NCBI RefSeq assembly: GCF_014874095.1
Contig: NZ_JADBEB010000001.1
Location: 2,046,001 to 2,110,000 of the forward strand
From: Plantactinospora soyae
GTDB taxonomy: Bacteria > Actinomycetota > Actinomycetes > Mycobacteriales > Micromonosporaceae
Direction of reading: 5' to 3'
DNA: 64,000 nt
The position numbers were made by a program, and so were the translations under genes. Numbering within the stretch: the stretch's first letter is position 1; each line of letters opens with the position of its first letter. The notes beneath the pieces are model-generated. The model had not been told where the DNA came from, did no database searches, and was given only the letters and a program-made list of their open reading frames with translations. Shown in pieces: positions 58,827-64,000 of this stretch.

Positions 58827-59868
58827 CGACGTAGTTTGCCAGCCGTTCACCGATCGCGTCAGGAGCCAGGTCGAGGTGTTCGAGAATGGTGTAACGGTCC
58901 GGTCGGGTACGCGGCGCGTGGTGCACCGCCGCGACGAACTCGGCGTCGGTCAGGCCCAGCTCGGCCGGGGTGGTCGACAACCCGTGCCGTTGCAGGCAGG
59001 ACGCCATCTGGCCGAACCGTTCCAGGTCCCCGCGCAGGAACGTGCAGAACAGCGCCCCGAGCCCGACCTGTTCGCCGTGCGACCCGAGGCCGGGGTTGAG
59101 CCGGTCCAGGGCGTGCGAGATGAGGTGGCAGCCGCCACTGGCCGGTCGGCTCGAACCACAGACCGACATCGAGATGCCGCCGAGGATCAGCGCCTCGGCC
59201 AGCGTGGTCAGGAAGCCGTCGTCGGTGATCTTCCCGGGATGGTTGACCAGCGCCTCCGCGCCGGTCCGGGCGAGCGTCACGGCCAGCCCGTCGATCGGCT
59301 CGGCGCGTACCCGGTGGGCCAGTTCCCAGTCCGCGACCGCGCTCAGGTTGCTCAGCGCGTCGCCGATCCCGGCCTGGGTCTGCCGGTCCGGGCCGTTCTC
59401 CACGAAGTCCAGATCGACCACGACGGCGATCGGGATGTGCACCCCGTAGGAGCCCTTCCCACCGTCGTGGTCCAGCGCGGCGACCGGCGAGGCGATCCCG
59501 TCGTTGGCCAGGCTGGTCGCCACGCTCACCATCGGGATGGCGTACCGGGAGGCGGCGTACTTCGCGGTGTCGATGGTCTTGCCGCCGCCGATTCCGACCA
59601 CCGCGTCGTAGGAGCGGCGGTGCAGTTTCTCGCCGAGTTCCTGGGCGGCGTCCACGCTTCCGCCGGTCACCGTGAACAGGTCGGCGTTGCCGAGGCCGGG
59701 GCGGATCAGCTCGGCGATCCGCTCGCCCTGGCCGGGCCCGACCACCACCGCCACCTCGCCGCCGGCCGAGATGCGCCGGTCGGCCAGGAGCGAGCCCAGG
59801 TCCGCGATCGCTCCGCGACGTACGTCGATCACGAGCGGGGTGTTGACGGTACGGGCTAGTAGTGGCAT
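58801..59868 (-). CDS. sn-Glycerol-1-phosphate dehydrogenase-like enzyme (EgsA/AraM type)
   Basis: 355 residues, iron-containing-ADH/DHQS fold. VVGPGQGERIAELI; GIGGGKTIDTAKYAA (Gly94-Lys97); SVATSLANDGIASPVAAL, whose Asp-Gly-Ile-Ala-Ser-Pro is a hallmark of G1P dehydrogenases; metal-ligand His in GGCHLISHALD and LGSHGEQVGLG. It probably reduces dihydroxyacetone phosphate (or a related keto-phosphate) with NAD(P)H. Overlaps the nucleotidyltransferase gene by 13 nt. Annotated elsewhere as plain alcohol dehydrogenase; the G1PDH reading is mine from motifs. Confidence 0.85.
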   Translation of the reverse strand: MPLLARTVNTPLVIDVRRGAIADLGSLLADRRISAGGEVAVVVGPGQGERIAELIRPGLGNADLFTVTGGSVDAAQELGEKLHRRSYDAVVGIGGGKTIDTAKYAASRYAIPMVSVATSLANDGIASPVAALDHDGGKGSYGVHIPIAVVVDLDFVENGPDRQTQAGIGDALSNLSAVADWELAHRVRAEPIDGLAVTLARTGAEALVNHPGKITDDGFLTTLAEALILGGISMSVCGSSRPASGGCHLISHALDRLNPGLGSHGEQVGLGALFCTFLRGDLERFGQMASCLQRHGLSTTPAELGLTDAEFVAAVHHAPRTRPDRYTILEHLDLAPDAIGERLANYVDALREHLG

Positions 59869-60587
59869 GCGATCTCCCGTGCCCGGGCGAGGTCGTCGTG
59901 GTTGTCGACCTCGACCCAGGAGACGTCACCGATCGGCGCCGCCCGCACCTCGCCGCCCCGGTCGGCGAACTCCTGGTAGCCGTCCTCGTAGTAGAGGTGC
60001 GGATCGCGCCGCCAGGTCGTCTCCAGGGCGTCGGCCAGCTCCACGGCGATCCGGGATTCGATCAGGGTGGCCCCGATGTACTCCCCGTACGCCTCGGCGG
60101 GGTCGATCGCCTTGTTGATCCGGGTGAGCTGGCCACGGTCGTCGAAGATGGTCTTCATCTCCTCCTCGGCCAGCTTCTTGATGTCGTCGACCGCGAGCAG
60201 GATGCCGGGGCCACGCTGGGCGAGCAGGGTCTTCTCCACGCTCACCGGATGCACGGTGTCGCCGTTGACCAGCAGCGCACCCTGGGCGAAGTGGTCCCGG
60301 GCCAGCCAGAGCGAGTACGCGTTGTTCCACTCCTCGGCCCGGTCGTTGTGCACCAGGGTGAGTCGTACGCCGTACCGGTCCTGGAGGGCGGCCTTCCGCG
60401 ACTCGACGGCCTCGGCCGCGTACCCGACCACCACGGTGACGTCGGTCAGCCCGACCTCCGCGAGGTTGCCCAGCGCGATGTCGAGGATCGTCGTCTCCCC
60501 ATCGACCGGAATGAGCGCTTTGGGTAGGGTGTCCGTGTACGGGCGCAATCTCCGGCCTGCTCCCGCAGCCAGCACCATACCGATCAT
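59856..60587 (-). CDS. Sugar/polyol-phosphate nucleotidyltransferase (CTP type likely)
   Basis: 243 residues, GT-A nucleotidyltransferase. MVLAAGAGRRLRPYTDTLPKALIPV is the NTP-binding loop with the catalytic Lys; LVNGDTVHP carries the metal Asp; WVEVDNHDDLARAREI closes the fold. It resembles inositol-1-phosphate and phosphocholine cytidylyltransferases more than UTP enzymes. ATG 60587. First gene of the operon with a G1PDH-like enzyme and CDP-alcohol transferase, so CTP and a glycerol- or polyol-1-phosphate are the likely substrates. Confidence 0.9.
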   Translation of the reverse strand: MIGMVLAAGAGRRLRPYTDTLPKALIPVDGETTILDIALGNLAEVGLTDVTVVVGYAAEAVESRKAALQDRYGVRLTLVHNDRAEEWNNAYSLWLARDHFAQGALLVNGDTVHPVSVEKTLLAQRGPGILLAVDDIKKLAEEEMKTIFDDRGQLTRINKAIDPAEAYGEYIGATLIESRIAVELADALETTWRRDPHLYYEDGYQEFADRGGEVRAAPIGDVSWVEVDNHDDLARAREIACHY

Positions 60588-60714
60588 TCCGGGTCCTTCC
60601 TCACGACGAGCGCCATCGCACGGAGGATAGCGCCGCGTGACGACAGCACGAATTCCCGGCGAATGCTGGGCCAATCCGTGTCGACCGTAGCCGCTGGTGG
60701 CACCGGCCGGGCGG

Positions 60715-60748
60715 GCCGGGGCGGACGCCGCCCGTTCCGTGCCCCGGC
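60715..60748. terminator. Hairpin sharing sequence with that at 63891
   Basis: GCCGGGG paired with CCCCGGC around a G/C-rich loop. Bases 60718-60748 match 63908-63938 at all but a few positions. Lies past the end of the minus-strand gene at 60848. Confidence 0.5.
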
Positions 60749-60847
60749 AATCCGGGCGGCCGACGACGGGGTCGCCTCGGCGTTCCGGGTGCCCGACGAC
60801 GGGGTCGCCCCGGCGATCCGGGCGGCCGACGACCCGAGTCCCCCGGC
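60749..60847. repeat. Three tandem 33-bp units
   Basis: Units at 60749-60781, 60782-60814, 60815-60847, sharing TCCGGGxGGCCGACGAC-like cores; the third is more diverged. They abut the stop codon of the gene at 60848-61681. A 33-bp length would keep a reading frame (11 codons). Confidence 0.75.
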
Positions 60848-61681
60848 TCAGCCGGGTAGCGCGGCCAGGTCGGCGAGGAGTCGCAGCCGCTCGGACGGGG
60901 TGAGTACGGCGTACGGCCCGGCGGCCCGCCGGTCGGTCTCCAACTCGATGGCGACCCGTTCCGGCCCCGAGGTCAGATCGACGATCGTCCGCGCGGTGTG
61001 CCCGGCAGCCTGCCAGGCGGCGGCGTGCGCGTCGGCACGGTGGTAGCGCAGCGTGCCGAGACGGTTGAGCAGCAGAACACCGGCCGGGGTGCCGTCCGGC
61101 TCGTACGGCCACGCCATCGCGCCGAACGCGCCGACCTCGGCCGGCCGACCCGGGTCCTCGGCCAATCCACCGCCGGTCGGGCCGGTCCAGCCGCCCGGCT
61201 GGAGGTCGAGCGCCGGTGGCGGGGCGTCGACCGCGGCGCCGAGCAGCCGGCCGGCCGTGTCGACGAGCCGGCGTACCCGCTCGGAGTGCCCGGTCCAGAT
61301 CTCCCGGGTCACCTCGGCGTGCAACTCGTAGAGCTCGGTCAGGAAGGCCCGGCCGCGCTCGGTGGCGAGGATCCCGCCGTCCGGCTGCCGATGGATCATG
61401 CCGTGCGCGACCTGCTTGTCGAGCGCACGTTGGCATTCGGCCTGGTCGCCGTAGCGGATCAGGGCGGCCAGGCCGGTACCGCTGATGGTGCCGCCCGGTG
61501 CCGCCAGCCGGGTCCGGAAGTCGACCAGGAAGCCGACCGCGGCCGGCCCGCCGTAGCGCTGGACCAGCTCGGCCCCGCCCCGGTTCCGGGCGGCCGTCAT
61601 CGCGGCGCGGAAGACCCGGTCGACGGCCGGCCAGACCAGCGCGGCGGCCTGGTGCGGCGCGAGCGGGACGGGGTCGTTCAC
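60848..61681 (-). CDS. Winged-helix-like protein, unknown function
   Basis: About 277 residues. N-terminal APHQAAALVWPAVDRVFRAAM, then a region (about 70-150) resembling a winged helix in LAALIRYGDQAECQRALDKQVAHGMIHRQPDGGILATERGRAFLTELYELHAEV. C-terminal mixed alpha-beta part (about 200-277). Could be a regulator or a member of a helix-turn-helix enzyme-like family. GTG overlaps the Nudix stop (GTGA). No membrane segment. Confidence 0.75.
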   Translation of the reverse strand: MNDPVPLAPHQAAALVWPAVDRVFRAAMTAARNRGGAELVQRYGGPAAVGFLVDFRTRLAAPGGTISGTGLAALIRYGDQAECQRALDKQVAHGMIHRQPDGGILATERGRAFLTELYELHAEVTREIWTGHSERVRRLVDTAGRLLGAAVDAPPPALDLQPGGWTGPTGGGLAEDPGRPAEVGAFGAMAWPYEPDGTPAGVLLLNRLGTLRYHRADAHAAAWQAAGHTARTIVDLTSGPERVAIELETDRRAAGPYAVLTPSERLRLLADLAALPG

Positions 61682-62127
61682 AGGCCGATCAGGTGCAGGG
61701 CGCGGAAGCCGTCCTCCGCGATCTGCCGGATCAGCCCGTCGCCCGGGTCGCGGCTCTCGTCGAGGACGGCGACCTCGTGCTCGGCGAGCCACCGGAACTC
61801 GGTGTGCTTGCCGGGTTCGAGCCGGGGCCGGGCGAGGTCACCGTCGACCCGGACGAGGAAGTCGGACTCGATCCGGTCGAGCCCGTCGTCGCCGGTGTAG
61901 CGGTACTCGCCGACCAGTCCCAGGATCAGCGAGACGCTCCAGCCGGTCTCCTCGGTGACCTCGCGGAACAGCGCCTCCTCGACGGTCTCGCCCGGTTCGA
62001 GGTGACCGCCGACGACGTCCCAGGTGTTGGGAAAGAGCTTCCGGTGGGGGGACCGTCGCTGGAAAAAGATCCGGCCCTCGTCGTCGACGACGAGGGCTCC
62101 GGCGCAGCGTAGGGGCTCTGTGGACAC
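61678..62127 (-). CDS. Nudix hydrolase
   Basis: 149 residues. The Nudix box is complete: GGHLEPGETVEEALFREVTEETGWS (G-x5-E-x7-REUxEExGU). PNTWDVVGGH and FFQRRSPHRKLFP resemble NTP-pyrophosphohydrolases of the MutT type. Hydrolyses a nucleoside diphosphate linked to another group; substrate not predictable. GTG 62127. First gene of a short minus-strand operon. Confidence 0.93.
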   Translation of the reverse strand: MSTEPLRCAGALVVDDEGRIFFQRRSPHRKLFPNTWDVVGGHLEPGETVEEALFREVTEETGWSVSLILGLVGEYRYTGDDGLDRIESDFLVRVDGDLARPRLEPGKHTEFRWLAEHEVAVLDESRDPGDGLIRQIAEDGFRALHLIGL

Positions 62128-62242
62128 CTGTCGAGCGTAGTCACCCGGAGCCGACGCCTCCCACCGCCGGCTTGTACTTCCCCGGCCGAGCGTCCAGTCT
62201 GTCCCTACCGGTACCGCCCGTCCCGTCCCGAAGGTGTGATGT

Positions 62243-62638
62243 GTGATGCGGGTACGCGAAGCGATGTCCAGCAACGTCCTCGTGGTGGGTCCGGAGCACA
62301 CGCTTCGGCAGGCCGCCCAGATGATGTCCCAGCGCGGTGTCGGGTCCGCGGTCGTGGTCGACCCCGATTCCGAGGGCGTCGGCATCATGACCGAACGCGA
62401 TGTCCTGAAGGCGATCGGCGCCGGCCTCGACTGCGATGTCGAACGGACCGCCGCCCACCTGACCTGGGACGTCGTCTACGCCGGCCCGGACTGGACCGTG
62501 CACGAGGCGGCCGAGGCGATGTCCAGGGGCGGCTTCCGCCACCTGGTGGTGCTGGAGGACGACGAAGTGCTCGGGATGATCTCGGTCCGGGACATCGTCC
62601 GGGTCTGGGTCGACGCCCCGGCGACCGCCTCGATCTGA
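62243..62638 (+). CDS. Tandem CBS-domain protein
   Basis: About 131 residues made of two CBS motifs (about 5-60 and 70-128): VREAMSSNVLVVGPEHTLRQAAQMMSQRGVGSAVVVD and MTERDVL; then WTVHEAAEAMSRGGFRHLVVLEDDEVLGMISVRDIV. Such stand-alone pairs bind adenosine nucleotides and regulate partner enzymes. GTG 62243 or ATG 62246. Partner unknown. Confidence 0.92.
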   Translation: MMRVREAMSSNVLVVGPEHTLRQAAQMMSQRGVGSAVVVDPDSEGVGIMTERDVLKAIGAGLDCDVERTAAHLTWDVVYAGPDWTVHEAAEAMSRGGFRHLVVLEDDEVLGMISVRDIVRVWVDAPATASI

Positions 62639-62780
62639 CCGTTCCGCCGGCCCATCCCGGAGCGAATTCCCAGCTCGGTAGCGGTGGGCGGAGGCGTACC
62701 CCTCCGGTTCCACTGCTCAAGATACGGACATTGTCGTGCCTCCGCCCCGGACGCCGGGAGCGCCCGTAGGCTGGGGAGTC

Positions 62781-63875
62781 ATGACTGCCGAGCAGCTGAT
62801 CTCCTTCGCCCGTGGGGCGCCATCGCTGGACATCGTCGATATCGACGGGCTCAAGGCCGCGGCCGGACGCGCCTTCGACGCCGATCCGGCCGGCATCACC
62901 GGGTACGGGACATCGGTCGGATACCCGCCCCTGCGGAAGTGGATCGCCGACAAGCACGGCGTCGGAGTCGACCAGGTGCTGGTCACCAACGGATCCCTCC
63001 AGGCCGACGCATTTCTGTTCGCGCACCTGATCCGGCCGGGCGACGCGGTCGTGGTGGAGCGGCCGACGTACGACCGGACGCTGCTGAACCTGCAACAGCA
63101 GGGCAGCGAGGTCCACCCGGTGACCATCCAGCCGGACGGGATCGACACCGACGAACTGGGCAAACTGCTGGAATCCGGGGTACGCCCGAAGCTGGCGCAC
63201 ATCATTCCGAACTTCCAGAACCCGGCCGGGGTGACTCTCTCCCTGGAGAAGCGACGGGCCCTCCTCGACCTGGCCACCGAGTACGACTTCACGATCTTCG
63301 AGGACGACCCGTACGCGGACATCCGGTTCCGGGGCGAGCCGCTGCCCTCGATGCTCTCGCTCGACGAGCGGGGCAGCGTGGTGCACGCCTCCAGCTTCAC
63401 CAAGACGGTCTGCCCAGGTGTCCGGGTCGGCTACCTGGTCGGGCCGGCCCCGCTGATCGCCGACATCGCCAAGGAGGCGACCAACCTCTACATCTCGCCG
63501 GGGATGGTGGCGCAGGCGATCGTGCACCAGTTCTGTGTCTCCGGCGACATCGACCGGTCGATCCGTACGGTCAGCGGCGCACTCGGCGAGCGGGCCGTCG
63601 CGTTGGCGTCGGCGCTGCGGGAGCACATCCCGGACGTCCGGTTCACCGAGCCGAACGGCGGCTACTTCCTCTGGATCGAGTTGCCGCAGAACGTGCACGT
63701 GGACCGGCTGGTGCCGGCGGCGACCGAGCGGGGCGTGACGGTCGTCAAGGGCAGTGACTTCCTCGTCGAGGGCGGCCAGCACGCGTTGCGGCTGGCGTAC
63801 TCGGGGGTGACGGTGGACCAGATCGACGAGGGCGTACGCCGGCTCGCCGACGCCGTGCGGGCGGTCCGCGACTGA
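62781..63875 (+). CDS. PLP-dependent aminotransferase, MocR/LysN-like class I/II
   Basis: 364 residues. Fold-type I aminotransferase: GYGTSVGYPPLRKWIA, VTNGSLQADAFLFAHLI, IIPNFQNPAGVTLS (Asn-Pro contact), EDDPYADIRF, PLP Lys in SSFTKTVCPGVRVGY, and C-terminal LRLAYSG with substrate Arg. Resembles 2-aminoadipate/aromatic aminotransferases of the MocR catalytic type, but without a GntR domain. ATG 62781. Substrate unknown. Confidence 0.92.
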   Translation: MTAEQLISFARGAPSLDIVDIDGLKAAAGRAFDADPAGITGYGTSVGYPPLRKWIADKHGVGVDQVLVTNGSLQADAFLFAHLIRPGDAVVVERPTYDRTLLNLQQQGSEVHPVTIQPDGIDTDELGKLLESGVRPKLAHIIPNFQNPAGVTLSLEKRRALLDLATEYDFTIFEDDPYADIRFRGEPLPSMLSLDERGSVVHASSFTKTVCPGVRVGYLVGPAPLIADIAKEATNLYISPGMVAQAIVHQFCVSGDIDRSIRTVSGALGERAVALASALREHIPDVRFTEPNGGYFLWIELPQNVHVDRLVPAATERGVTVVKGSDFLVEGGQHALRLAYSGVTVDQIDEGVRRLADAVRAVRD

Positions 63876-63890
63876 GATCCGAACGACCCG

Positions 63891-63940
63891 ACGCCGGGGT
63901 ACGGACAGGGGCGGACATCGCCCGTTCCGTGCCCCGGCGT
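63891..63940. terminator. Terminator after the aminotransferase gene
   Basis: A long stem ACGCCGGGGTACGGA with 63926-63940 (one wobble), an inner GGGCG/CGCCC hairpin, then TCTGTTGTTC. Shares about 30 bp with 60718-60748. Confidence 0.8.
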
Positions 63941-63951
63941 TCTGTTGTTCC

Positions 63952-63997
63952 GGTCCGTTTTCCGCGTCTGTTCGGGGGTCCGTTTCCGCGTCTGTTC
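63952..63997. repeat. Direct repeat, 25-bp period
   Basis: GGTCCGTTTTCCGCGTCTGTTC (63952-63973) and GGTCCGTTTCCGCGTCTGTTC (63977-63997), differing by one T. Runs to the window end; no gene seen after 63875. Confidence 0.7.
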
Positions 63998-64000
63998 CGG

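Noticed and set aside
58098-60587. Phosphonate biosynthesis cluster reading of the nucleotidyltransferase/dehydrogenase/CDP-transferase operon
   Set aside because: Such clusters also pair these enzyme types, but no PEP mutase or phosphonopyruvate decarboxylase is in the window, and the dehydrogenase has G1PDH-type motifs.

Overview
The window is high-GC DNA with dense, NTGA-overlapping genes and many GTG starts. It carries a cell-envelope kinase operon, CrgA, a class E sortase, LytTR and NarL two-component pairs and DUF5753/DUF397 regulators. This points to a filamentous actinomycete, most likely Micromonosporaceae (inferred from gene content and order; no rRNA is present). Most of the window looks like core chromosome. 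One stretch, about 41.0-45.9 kb, is accessory and sits behind a tRNA-Gly gene.

Left part (0-12.5 kb): a small hypothetical gene; a DUF5753 XRE regulator with its DUF397 partner; a secreted subtilisin-like protease with a C-terminal P-like domain; a GH88-like hydrolase coupled to an SDR oxidoreductase; an orphan FtsX-type permease; and a nucleotide-sugar epimerase plus WecB/TagA glycosyltransferase pair. Two tandem, translatable mini-ORFs separate the members of that last pair.

Central envelope block (12.5-26 kb): tRNA-Leu(CAG), then one long operon fhaA-fhaB-pstP-rodA-pbpA-pknA-pknB that controls elongation and division by Ser/Thr phosphorylation. It is followed on the opposite strand by a DUF881 protein, a class E sortase, a small membrane protein and a TrpG/PabA amidotransferase, and then by crgA. 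Between 26 and 41 kb lie an Fe-S oxidoreductase, a NarL-type two-component pair, DedA, two CNNM/CBS proteins, a large secreted amidase, an NlpC/P60 hydrolase behind a probable c-di-AMP riboswitch, dcd, a PPOx-family gene behind a perfect LexA-type palindrome, and a secreted M43-type metalloprotease.

Accessory block (41.0-45.9 kb): tRNA-Gly(CCC) is followed by two further copies of its 3' end and a short fourth remnant. Each is followed by a related terminator hairpin. The three slots between them hold an integrase relic (catalytic Tyr changed to Cys) with a small membrane gene, an NTF2-like gene with a two-helix membrane gene, and an ECF sigma factor with a putative anti-sigma. I read this as stacked, decayed integrations at one tRNA att site.

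Right part (46-64 kb): a GntR/membrane-protein pair, two sigma-factor systems, a decayed S1-domain gene, a GntR/UTRA gene lacking its DNA-binding domain, a LytS/LytR-type two-component system, a polyprenyl-phosphate sugar transferase, an Fpg/Nei glycosylase, a GT4 glycosyltransferase, and a three-gene operon (nucleotidyltransferase, glycerol-1-phosphate-dehydrogenase-like enzyme, CDP-alcohol phosphotransferase) that looks able to make and use a CDP-activated polyol. It ends with Nudix, CBS and aminotransferase genes. A conserved hairpin recurs at three convergent gene ends (5.4, 30.7 and 58.0 kb).
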